Source of the DNA: Gnetum montanum
Lineage: Eukaryota > Streptophyta > Gnetopsida > Gnetales > Gnetaceae
NCBI GenBank assembly: GCA_015680685.1
Contig: MNCI01023742.1
Coordinates: forward strand, 1,506,979-1,570,978
Direction: 5' to 3'
Length of the DNA: 64,000 nt
Of the stretch, positions 35,304 to 45,227 are shown piece after piece. The translations under genes and the position numbers were made by a program. The notes beneath the pieces were generated by a model. It ran no database searches, was not told the origin of the DNA, and was given only the letters and a program-made list of their open reading frames with translations. Within the stretch, counting starts at the first letter, position 1; every line of letters starts with the position of its first letter.

Positions 35304-36299
35304 TGATGAGAGCAGTTACTCTAGCGGTTACTCTCGCAGTTATTCTAATTATTAGAGTAGTTACTCTAGCGGTTACTCTAGCAGTTACTCTAATTATTAA
35401 AGTGGTTACTCTAACAATTACTCTAGTAGTTATTCTAATTATTAGAGTGGTTACTCTAGCGGTTACTTTAGCATTTATTCTAATTATTAGAACAGTTACT
35501 CTAATTATTAGAGTAGTTGCTCTCAAGCCTATAAATACAATGCCTAGGTGCACAATTGGGAAGAAGTCTTTTAGCAATCAAGTAGTGAAACTCTTGTAGT
35601 CTATTTGAAAGTTAGAGTATTTTCCAAGTGCTCGTAGTAGGAGGTCTAACTGTGGATAGATCTTTATTCGAGCATTATGTACCTAAGCACACCTTGTGTT
35701 AGGCAATAAAGACAACCTCTTTGATTCATCCTTGCAGCACTTGAGAAATTTTTTCTTACGCATTTCTTTTATTTTATTTTCTTATGCATTTATTTTGTTT
35801 TATTTTATTTTATGCACTTTACATTTCTGTTATTAGCACAACAGTTCATTTTGATTAATTTAGCAAATCATTAAATTACACAAGCACGACCGCTTTGAGC
35901 ATGCGTGTAATACTTGGTAACCTAGTAATGATTAGCATTTGGTAATCCCAGCAATGTTGCACTGGTTCAGGATGTGTACAACAAGTGGGAACAGATGCTG
36001 GTGTTAGGATTAGTTAGAACTTAGTTAATGAGTAGTTAAGTTAAATTAGGTACTTAGTTACCTCTCTCCTTCCCTACTAGCGCAAGACATAAAAACATAA
36101 AAGCTATAAAAATCATATGCCTCAAGCTTACTTAACCATACAATCGTGACATATAGGTAAGCTTGGGAAAACAACAATCAACCAACCTATCCTTATTCCA
36201 TAAGGGCACATAAGCACTTAGTCCTTGGAATTTGACAAGATCGTGCGTGAAACGCTTGTATTTGTATGGTTAAGCATAGGGGTACCTCGTTGCTCATCA
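35304..36299 (+). repeat. 3' LTR of element A
   Basis: It begins TGATGAGAGC, carries the same ATTATTAGAG dyad array and TATAAATA (35530-35537), and ends TGCTCATCA. The copy of the target duplication ATAAG follows at 36300-36304. It differs from the 5' LTR at many positions, so the insertion is not recent. Confidence 0.9.
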
Positions 36300-36304
36300 A
36301 TAAG

Positions 36305-37535
36305 CTTTGGAATGGCTTGAATACCCAATGAACAAACCATCATCACATTGACTATAAGGCTTCTATATATTCTCTTGACACTTAATATAGTACTTGCTAC
36401 CAAAGATTCTAAAATATTGAATGTTAGTTATTTTATCATATCACATTTAATAAGGAGTCTTACTATTGTCTATCCTTACCAAACATCTATTGATAATATA
36501 CACAATTGTTCTCACTACCTCATTCTATAGATACTTTCATACATTCTTCTCGTATATCATTAATTTGATAATCTCAAGTATAGTTCTTTTATTATGCTAT
36601 AACACACCATTTTGCTTAGCTATTTTGGATTTTGAAAACTACCTCTTAATACTTGAATCTCTACATAGCACATAAAATTCATTTGAGGTGAACTCACCTC
36701 CATTATCAGTTCTAATAGCTTTGATTTTAAACCTTGTTTCAATTTCAACCATATTTTTAAATAGCTTAAAATGCTTAAATACATCAAAATTTTTCTCAAT
36801 ACATGTTAGCAATGACATTCTAGTATAATCATCAATGATAAGTAATAAATATATACTATCATCAAAAACAACTATATTATAAAGTCCACAAACATTCATA
36901 TGTAGTAATTCAAGCTTATCTTTACAATGAAAATTCACTAGTTTAAAAGTAGCTCTAGTTTGCTTAGAATGTTAACATGCAGAACATACCTCTTCCAATT
37001 GACTTTCCTGATGAGTGCCTCTTATGCCTTAAGACTTAATGAAAGCTTGGATGTTTTTTGAGTTTAGGTGACCTAGTATTTAGTGCCATAACTTACCACT
37101 GCTTATCTCAAAAATAAGAGTTAGACATTGAGGCTGCTCATTTATAGGATATAAATTATTCCCTACTATTGTAATATAAGTTTTAAAATCTTTTTCTTTA
37201 TTTTCTAATAGGTATTTATTATTCATGAAAGAGATATTATAACCTTCTCTTAAAAGTTTTCCTAGGCTCAACAAATTGTAATGCAAGTCATCGACAAAAT
37301 AAACATTATGAACTTTCGGAAAATCATTGTGAATTTTAAGTGACCCAATACCTCTTACCACATCTTTAATTTTGTCATCAAAGCTTACCTTGCCTTTATT
37401 AAAGGGTTTAAGAATAATCAATTTTAATTTATCACCAATCATGTGTTGAGAATAACCACTATTAAGAAACCATGTCTCTAGGTTGTAAGAGTTCTTTAAG
37501 ACTAATTGAATAAGAGGAGCTCTTCTATTAATCAA
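36305..37535 (-). pseudogene. Copia protease, pre-integrase and integrase region
   Basis: Minus-strand frame 37535-37080 has WFLNSGYSQHMIGD, the copia protease site with Asn in place of the catalytic Asp. NLLSLGKLLREGYNISF of the gag-pre-integrase segment follows. Frame 36938-36639 has LLIIDDYTRMSLLT and IRTDNGGEF, integrase motifs with two catalytic Asp residues. Beyond 36638 the translation needs stops but reaches FRIFGSKYYIKC and GYSSHSKAY, exactly where element A is inserted. Confidence 0.85.
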
Positions 37536-38842
37536 TCTCTAGTCTTTTTGCCCTATTCTACTATTTCTTGGTAAAGGCTTAGTAGAGTATGATTTAAAGT
37601 TAAAACTATACCTAATATACATTTTATATTATTTGGCTTTATGGCCTAATATTTTACAATTAAAGCAATAATGGTCTTAAACCATATTGAAAGATTAAAG
37701 TTCTTGGAGTAGAAAGAACTCCCTTACCTATGTGTGAAACTACAGTTTATAATTATGGGCATTGTATTTAAGCTTTTATATTCTAAGTTGATGCTTTTAG
37801 TAAAGATGTCTTTGTTAAGGGATTGGACTCATAGCCAAGATCCCTCTTAACATCACTTGACCATCCATTATTGATGATATCCTTGAGCTATTATGAGCTA
37901 TGTGTAAGCCTACTAAACAAAGATGTAGCTTTAAGTAGCCATACATTTCATATTCTTCTTTAGTAATAGGACTTCCTTTTTCAATTTTAAATTTTCTTGT
38001 TTAGCTGATTTGAGCTTTGTCTTATAGCTCTTAATTTCTTATTCTCTTTCTTTTAAGACATTATTTAACTTTCCATCTATGAATCAAATGAATATAATTC
38101 TTGGAAGTAAGTAATCGAGGATTCATGATCCGAAACATGTTGGGATACGTGAGTATTTAGAAACACCAAGAAGGGGTTTATAGTTGAGGATGTGAAATAA
38201 AATATTGAAATTATAATTTTTTAATGAAAAATAAAGTATTATCCTAATCTAAGACTTTCCATGAAAAATATAAGTTTAATTTTAATCAATGTAATACACA
38301 TAATTATTTTTCTTTATTTTTGAATTTATTAAATTTTAAGCTTTAATTTAAATTAAATCAAAAGTACCCATGAGGTATCTGATGCACTTCTATTCATCCA
38401 CCCAATTCCAAAATTCACCTTCCACAAAAAATTTATGGGATTCACAAATCCTCGATGCATAGCTTTCCATTAACTCTGACCACTATTTCCAATTGCTCCA
38501 TTATCCCTTCTATATCAACATCATAACCTTCTTTGTATTCAATTTTAGTTGTTTCTGATAAACTTGATCTAGCTTTATCTTCAACTAAGCCTACAATCTC
38601 AAAAGTACTAGCAATTTCATACTTATTTAGGTTAGTATACATGATGCTTTGAAAACCATAATCTAAATCATAATATTTAGTTATGGCTGGAAATGAAAAT
38701 AAGTATTGTATAAAAATATCAAAATCATCAATTATTATACCAACATAAGTAATATGAGCACATGACCTTTCTTCAACATCCTTGATTTTTGTACTATTTT
38801 CTAAATGCTCTAGTTGGCTTTATATTCTAGCTAATTGAGCTT

Positions 38843-39480
38843 TTAATTTACCAATCTATTCTGCTTGCTCTTTGGCTTGAACCTAGTTGTCAGATTTTTT
38901 TGATTCTCCTCATGTTTCTTTTTCTTTGGACATTCTACAATCATATCCCATGTTTTGTCACAATAATAACAAGAGAAAGATTTTTTTAACTTCTTACCAG
39001 CCTTCATCTCTTTGATATTTTTAAGCTTCCTAGCAAGATTAGTAATCTCCTTATCAAAATTAGTCTTTTGTGTTGATAATTCCTTTTTAACCTCATTCTT
39101 TTTAGCTTTTCCTTTGAAAGCAATTTGCTCCCTCTTGCTAGAAATACTAGCAATACCTTTCTTAATTTCAAAGGATGAAAGAATATTATAGAGCTTAGCT
39201 ACTATCAATCTAGAAAGATCTTTTGTTACTTCTATGAATGAAACCTTTACTTTGAATCTATTAGGTAAAATAAATAAGATTTTCTAGCAGATTATAACAT
39301 CAAACTGTGCTTCACCAAGCATAGCCATCTACTTATAATTTCATCTACTTGGCTAAAGAAACTACTTTTATTTTCATTCTTTTCCATTTTCAGGGCATTA
39401 AAATGAGCTCTTAGAGTGAGTATCCTAGACTTTTTCACGTTATCATCTCTTTCATAGATGGCTTTAAAATGTTGCCACAT
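38843..39480 (-). pseudogene. Copia Gag fragments
   Basis: Frame 39480-39292 begins MWQHFKAIYERDDNVKKSRI and continues LRAHFNALKMEKNE, matching the copia Gag (UBN2-type) pattern. Frame 39208-38843 is Lys-rich and ends with CYYCDKTWDMIVEC, a zinc knuckle in which Gly and His of the usual C-x2-C-x4-H-x4-C are replaced, so it could not bind zinc normally. Confidence 0.8.
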
Positions 39481-39769
39481 TTCTTTGGATGATTAAAGAT
39501 GCATAATCTCATACTACCTTAGCCAAGCTACACACTAATGCATTTAGAACTCAGACAGCATGCACTAAATTGTTGGTTCCTGTACTAATTATCTTTTAGA
39601 CATCATCATCATGAGCTAGGAGATATATCTTCATATTGAACTTCTATGAAGGATAATCTAAGTCATTAAATCACAGAGCTCTATTAGATGAGAAGCCTTA
39701 ATTCTACATTGTGTTCAAGACATAAAAAAGAATGCAACACATACTATTAGGTAAAAAGTATTAACTAGT

Positions 39770-39780
39770 CTCTGATACCA
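39770..39780 (-). other. Copia primer-binding site, initiator tRNA-Met type
   Basis: The minus strand reads TGGTATCAGAG, which is complementary to the 3' end of the initiator tRNA-Met encoded at 13887-13958 plus CCA. It lies 2 bp from the LTR end. Confidence 0.9.
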
Positions 39781-39782
39781 AT

Positions 39783-40707
39783 TGTTGGTTCCTAGAAATG
39801 GCTAGAGGCATTAAAATGAGGGGTAAATTAGAGCTTTATAAAAAATCAAGCTAATTGTAGAATAGTTGAAAGTTCAAAACTGAAACCTTAACCCAAAAAA
39901 TAAAGTAGCTATGGTAAAGAAAAAATAAATAGACTCAGAGCTTTTAAAATGGTTTAGCTATTAGATTGAATAACCTACTCTAATGTAAAATGCTCCCCTG
40001 AACCTAGGGGGCAAAGTAATTTTATTAATTTGAAAAAAATAACGTAATAGAACTTCTTTTATAATCTTGGATTAAGCACAACTACCAAGTTCTAAATCAC
40101 AAGAATTAACTTTTTAGCATAGAAGAAGAGAAAAGCTCTATACCTTATCTCAACATAGAGACTCAAAAGTTATAGAGTTTTTGGAGATAGAAAAAAAAGC
40201 TTTTTTTAGAGAGGAAGAGCATAAAATCAAGAGGTAGGAAAGAAGAATAGAAGAGAAGTAGAAATTCTAGTTCTAACATCAAAGGGTTAGAACCAAAATA
40301 CTAAACTAAGCTCAAAGCATCAATAAATAAATAGAATTCTTTGAGCTATTTCCATAGTCGTTTCTCAAGTCGTTACTAAATCACTAGAGAAGCATGAAAG
40401 CGATGAAGCTATAATCCTTGTAAATCCATTAGAAAGAAAAGCTCAAAAAGAGAAGTTATATCTATTATATCTTGGCCTTCATTACTATTTATAGTATAGA
40501 ACTCGAAGAAGGCATTGAAAGCTCAATAGAGAAGGAAGCAATATGTCATTTCATATTCAGCGTTAAGAGCCTTCTGTTTCCTACAGAAACTATAAGCTCG
40601 ACTTACACTAGAGATAACAGCTCTTTTGGCTTTAACTAGCTATTCCTTTCTTTTCCACTAATGAGGCTCAAATAAATTCTATAGCAAAATGGGATTTGGT
40701 TCTTTCA
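39783..40707 (-). repeat. Copia 5' LTR
   Basis: The plus-strand sequence starts TGTTGGTTCC and shares several blocks with 25132-25683. The high-coordinate end at 40707 (TTCA) is my best estimate from the TG/CA rule, without a matching target duplication to confirm it. Confidence 0.65.
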
Positions 40708-40884
40708 GTATATAATGGCTCTCTATTTCTGTAACCTGAGCTTTGAATTCCTTTTGACAAACAACACAACATTCAAGCCAATCCTTTCATGAGAACTTTT
40801 TAGATAAGAAAGGCTTTTTTGAACATATATAGCTTCTTATTTTTCATGGCCTAATCCCCCTTTTTCTACAACATCAACTTAGTG

Positions 40885-41367
40885 GCAAATGTAAGCTCCT
40901 TGTTTCAAAATGGTTGTGCATTTTCAAAATGTAAGCATATTTCCGAGACCACTACATTTTCCAACTCAGCACAAGTCCAACATTGTGGTGCATCTTTTTC
41001 CTTGAACCCAACGTCGCATGTTACCTTATCAGGGCCATCGATCAAAACTCCAACAACTATGGGGCCCAATGAATATAGCCACGTAGGAAGACATACCAAT
41101 CCTTGCATACCATCTTACAGTCACGGGTGCCATAGTGGGTCAACTCCTTATCAATTAACCTCATCTTCTAACTTGCCCCACTATGTCAACTTTAATATAG
41201 TGTGTTCACCCCAATTTGGGTACATTCCAACCACGACATCAAAAGACACCCAATGGTTTGGATATGACCAAATCCCAATATTTCCAAAATGCATGGATCC
41301 AACCTTTCCATTTATTAATTCTTACTATGATCAAAAGATTAGTTATGGAGGATATCTCCCATTCTAA
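40885..41367 (+). pseudogene. C-terminal Gag tail, element E
   Basis: The open frame aligns with the minus-strand frames 57213-57929 (element I) and 49896-50660 (element II). Shared pieces include NSAQVQHCGA against NPAQVQQCGA, HVTLSGP, a CIPS-H-HSGST segment, and SYGGYLPF against SYGGYPPF at the end. It is rich in Pro, Ser and His with no known domain. The first ~20 residues have no match and may derive from the deletion junction. Confidence 0.7.
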
Positions 41368-42762
41368 CAAATAGAATTAATAAATGTTTTTCATTTTCTT
41401 CAATTTTACAATTTTTTGTTTTCCAGTTTTTCATCTTTCAATTTATTTTTTTATCTTTTTATCTTTTTATGAGTAATATCGTCTATGAATAAAACACTCA
41501 TGTGACTCATTGGTTGAGGTGTTGTTCTATGCTATCAAGTCTCAAGTGACTAATTACTTGGACAACGAGCCCATCACATCCACCCAACCATTCTATTAAT
41601 AAGAGGTTCTACTCTAGGTACAATGATATTCTTGACAATATTAAAACTTAAAGTAATTTTGTGCTCATTATACCCAGAGCGAAAAATGATTAACTAAGAG
41701 GGAATGGCCAGGGTGTCACATCAAGGGAACTTCTGGATTCTCTTTGGTGACATCTGTAGGAGTTACCATGCAGCCTGGGTGTACAAAGATCCTTGTAGAT
41801 CTAACGAAAAATGGAAGTAAGAGTAATAAAGGCACTCACTCAAGAAAACCGATGCTATGGAGTCCCACTAGAAAGACATGCACCCATGCCTAAAGGTAGG
41901 CAGCTTCTCTGGATTAACCATTCAAAAAAAAAAGAGAGTAAGAAGAGTGTGCCAAAGTAGCCACACAAAAAGAAAAAGAAAAGATCAAGCTCAAAGTGCC
42001 GCAAAGTAATTCCAAATCACTTCTCCCTTGAACAAAACACCAAGTGATCATACGCCTTAATCTCATGATGCTCTTATGGTTGTCCATCATTGGATGAAAT
42101 AATGTGATGTCACTGATCAGAGGAATGGACTTGGTATGGATTTTGGAGAGGCAGGCTAATGATACATTAATCACGTCCTACACTCAAGATTCATTGTGCC
42201 CTAGGTTAGTTACCTCATGTCCCAATCTCTGCAATCCCTTCTACAATTCGCCTCATCTCACTGTTCATGTAATCGTGACTTGTGTCTTGTATAGCATTGA
42301 GTTCATATCTGATCACGGTGGTATCAACATGTGTGTGTTTTGTTACATCAGTGTAGATTACATTTAACCCTTTTAGTGCCTACAGACATTTTCAGGGTGG
42401 TTACACAAGGGCATTATAGGCTGGAACCTACTTTGGGGAGGATCCACTTGCGTGACTTTTTTAATTTGTACTTGTTGCACACAACCACATCATTTTATAC
42501 CCTTCGAGTACTTTATGGCCAACGTTATTCTTTCCCTTATCATCCCTCTAATTCAAATGTATCTATGTACCAACACATGTCCTTTCTCCTCATCTTATTC
42601 ATGAATTTTATTATCAGATTCTACCCCATTATACCTTTTGTACCTTCCAGTCTATTCCATGTTAAACTGAACCTCTTAAATTAACCTCAAATCCTTCATT
42701 TTTGGCCTTAGAATTTCAAAAATTCATCAATTTTATTAAGTACCCTATTTTAAATAGGCTGC

Positions 42763-42850
42763 AATATCGGGTACCTGATATTGGGTCTGACACGATATCG
42801 GGGTCGCACTATCAGGTACGTAATATCACGTCAACAAAAACTATATATAT
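42763..42850 (+). promoter_or_regulatory. Internal GATATC dyad array and TATA box, element E
   Basis: Dyad words (CAATATCGGGTACCTGATATT, then CGATATCGGG and further ACTATCAGGTACGTAATATC) precede TATATATA at 42843-42850. The arrangement copies that of the LTR promoters and is found at the matching place in elements I (55804-55893) and II (48468-48496). It would drive the second ORF. Confidence 0.55.
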
Positions 42851-43173
42851 GGACCCTTCCCCCCCCCCCCCCCCCCCACACACACGTCAAATCATTTTCA
42901 ACTATTCACACGAGGGGAGTTTTTGTAATTTTCTCCACGAACTTACTAACTTGTGCACCTCTCATCCAATAGCCCTAACTTAATCGCTAGCGCTCCTATT
43001 TCCATTCCGATCGAACCTATTTAACCCTGGAGTGTTTAGCATAGTCATGGGGGAAGGGTACACTCTTAGTTGTGCATAAATTTTTTGAAATTCATCATCA
43101 CCTGAAGGATACTATAAAGGGTAATTAACCATCAAAACGTTAAACATGTTGCCAAAATCAATTTTATCTCTTC

Positions 43174-43178
43174 ACCCA
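43174..43178. repeat. Target-site duplication ACCCA, left copy (element I)
   Basis: ACCCA lies directly before the LTR start at 43179. The second copy follows the other LTR of element I at 60260-60264. Confidence 0.9.
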
Positions 43179-44108
43179 TGATGAGAGGCGATTTACCCCT
43201 ACACTCAACCATACGAAACGAGCATCGCATGTGCGATCCGGTCGAACTCTGCAAATGGACTAGTTGTGGCACCTAGACAGTTATCCTTAGGTCGCAGTTC
43301 GCTGTCTTCCCACCTAGACAGTTATCCTTAGGTCGCAGTTCACTGTCTTCCCACCTAGACTAGTATTGTATATTTGTCATGTATGATTTAGTCCAGATGA
43401 GGTGTATGATATGTTCCTAATCTATGCTACTCTTGAAGGCAATGGAAAATAATATTAACTAAGCTAAGCTAGGAGGAGAAGGGTAAGAGAATCTAATCTA
43501 GCCTAAGTGTGATGAGCAACCAATTCCTTAATCAACTGTACACATCTTGGACCTCGTGCACGGCTACCACTGGGACTACCAAGCATAGATCCTAGGTACG
43601 CCACTGGGATTACCAAGCACAGATCCTAGCTACGCCACTGGGCTACCAAGCAGTCACACTTGAATGCTCGTAATTAAGTTGTACTCATTCCGCGATCTAG
43701 GAGTTTAAGGGTGAGAGAGAGAAAATAGTAAATAATATTAAAGAAATAAACAAATAAATAAATAACAAAGTGAATGCTACTCGAATGAAGTAACCTTGAT
43801 CTTTATTGCCAGTCATGTGCATGTCCAAGTATGGCACACTCGAATAAAGACATCGTACAATTACATTCACCACACTGCAGGCAGACACAGGAAAAAATAA
43901 TCTAACTCTGGAGGGATCAAACTGCCAGAGCTTCGCTACTTCTAACTAAGATCAGAAACAAGGGAGAGCCACCTCTTATTTATAGATATGGCGGCAGACT
44001 GCGATATCGCGTACGGGATATCGTAGGGAAGACGCGATATTGCATACGTGATATTGCGGGGGATGCGATATCGTGGTGGACGCGATATCACGTACGCGAT
44101 ATCACAAC
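43179..44108 (-). repeat. 3' LTR of element I, main part
   Basis: It begins TGATGAGAGG at 43179 and matches LTR 59363-60259 best (shared TATTGTATATTTGTCATGTATG and AGGAGGAGAAGGG). A 41-bp internal duplication lies at 43270-43351. GATATC dyads cover about 43995-44106. It is cut at 44108 by element II; the remaining end lies at 52985-53011. Confidence 0.85.
43270..43351. repeat. 41-bp tandem duplication inside the element I 3' LTR
   Basis: The unit starting CACCTAGACAGTTATCCTTA occurs at 43270 and 43311 with one difference. The other LTRs have a single copy. Confidence 0.9.
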
Positions 44109-45058
44109 TGATGAGTGGCGAGGTACCCCTACACTCAACCATACGAAACGAGCGTCGCATGCGCGATCTGGTCGAACTCCGCAGATGGACTAGTTGTGGC
44201 ACCTAGATAGTTAGCCTTAGGTCGCAGTTCGCTGTCTTCCCACCTAGACTAGTTTTGCATATGTCACATATGGTTTAGTCTAGATGAGGTGTATGATGTG
44301 TTTCCTAATCTACGCTACTCCTGAAGGCAGTGGAAAATAATACTAACTAATCTAAGCTAAGAGGAAAAGGGTAAGAAAATCTAATCTAGCCTAAGTGCGA
44401 CGAGCAACCGATTCCTTGATCAACCGTACACATCTTGGACTTCGTGCACGACTGCCACTGGGACTACCAAGCATAGGCCTAGGTACGCCACTGGGATTAC
44501 CAAGCGCAGACCCCAAATACGCCACTGGGTTACCAAGCGTAGATCCCCCTAGCTACACCACTGGGCTACCAAGCAGTCACACTTAAATGCTCGTAATCAA
44601 GTCGTACTCATTCCGCTTCTAGGAGTTTAAGGGTGAGAGACTAATCGCGATGAGTAACCGATTCCTCAACTAGCCGTACACACCCGTAAATGCTCGTAGT
44701 TAAGTCGTACTCACATCGCACTATGAAAGCAATAAATAACATTAATTAAATAACAATAAATAAACTAAGTGAATGTTGCAATGATGAAGTAATCTCGATC
44801 TTTATTGCTGGTCATGTGCGTGTCCAAGTACGGCACACTCGAATAAAGACACCGTACAATCACATTCACCACACTACGAGCAGACACGGGAAAAATTCTA
44901 ACTCTGGAGAGATCAAATTGCCAGAGCTTCGCTACTCTAAAATTGGGATCCTCAAATAAGGGAGAGCCGCCTCTTATTTATAGACATGGCGGTGGACTGC
45001 GATATTGCGTACGCAATATCGTAGTGAAGGATGCGATATCGCAAACCGCGTCTCATCA
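44109..45058 (-). repeat. 3' LTR of element II
   Basis: It begins TGATGAGTGG and ends CTCATCA, followed by TACCCCCAC, the complement of the polypurine tract. On the minus strand the GATATC dyads (about 44997-45048) come first, then TATAAATAAG (plus coordinates 44973-44982). Next come transcribed parts with four units of about 34 bp around CCACTGGG-TACCAAGC. Confidence 0.9.
44453..44576. repeat. 34-bp repeats in the transcribed LTR part
   Basis: CCACTGGG(A/C/T)TACCAAGC followed by AGA-CC-TA-TACG-type words repeats four times. Matching arrays are in the other LTRs (about 43567-43650, 52365-52480 and 59709-59792). Confidence 0.85.
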
Positions 45059-45227
45059 TACCCCCACGATTAAATAAAAACTCGTCCTCGAGTTACAAGG
45101 AGAATAAGCTTCAGTGATTACACAGTGGCTAGGTATGGGATTATTAACTGGAAAAGAAATGGACAAATGCCGCAGTGTGGAAAGACACAACACAGAGAAA
45201 AAATGCTACACTACAAAATTGTGGAAC

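Larger units (their letters stand above)
26267..36299 (+). mobile_element. Complete Ty3/gypsy retrotransposon (element A), coding regions decayed
   Basis: The element is 10,033 bp with LTRs of about 972 and 996 bp, TGATGAG...(C/T)TATCA or CTCATCA termini and a 5-bp target duplication. A primer-binding site resembling the 3' end of tRNA-Asp follows the 5' LTR. Gag, protease, reverse transcriptase, RNase H and integrase are in standard gypsy order. A long region (33.4-35.3 kb) without coding motifs precedes the polypurine tract. The Asp-type primer and the pol motifs suggest a Tat/Athila-like lineage, which is an inference. Pol pieces share one frame and are interrupted mostly by stop codons. 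Gag resembles that of the elements at 43-60 kb. Confidence 0.9.
25132..40707 (-). mobile_element. Degenerate Ty1/copia retrotransposon, split by a gypsy insertion
   Basis: On the minus strand, from high to low coordinates, lie a 5' LTR (about 39783-40707), a primer-binding site, gag, protease and integrase. Then comes the inserted gypsy element (26267-36299), followed by the rest of the integrase/early reverse transcriptase region and a truncated 3' LTR. The integrase reading GYSSHSKAY stops exactly at the insertion and the downstream frame resumes on the other side. The reverse-transcriptase core and RNase H are missing: a deletion joins KARLVAKGFAQ (about 25700) to LTR sequence. All frames contain stops. 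I found no clear target duplication for this element. Confidence 0.8.
40885..43173 (+). mobile_element. Gypsy-like element E, left segment
   Basis: Element E is a plus-strand relative of elements I and II. This segment holds the C-terminal Pro/His-rich part of Gag (40882-41367) and the linker up to the insertion of element I at 43174. Its 5' LTR and most of gag are missing on the left, where copia-flanking DNA begins. E continues at 60265. The ACCCA at 43174-43178 is the target duplication of element I. Confidence 0.8.

Noticed and set aside
42860-42890. Long C run as a G-quadruplex or regulatory site
   Set aside because: A single homopolymer tract, prone to sequencing error and not present in elements I and II at this length.
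43179-45058. Two adjacent LTRs taken as a two-LTR circle integration or a tandem duplication
   Set aside because: The severed LTR end at 52985-53011 and matching target duplications show a nested insertion instead.
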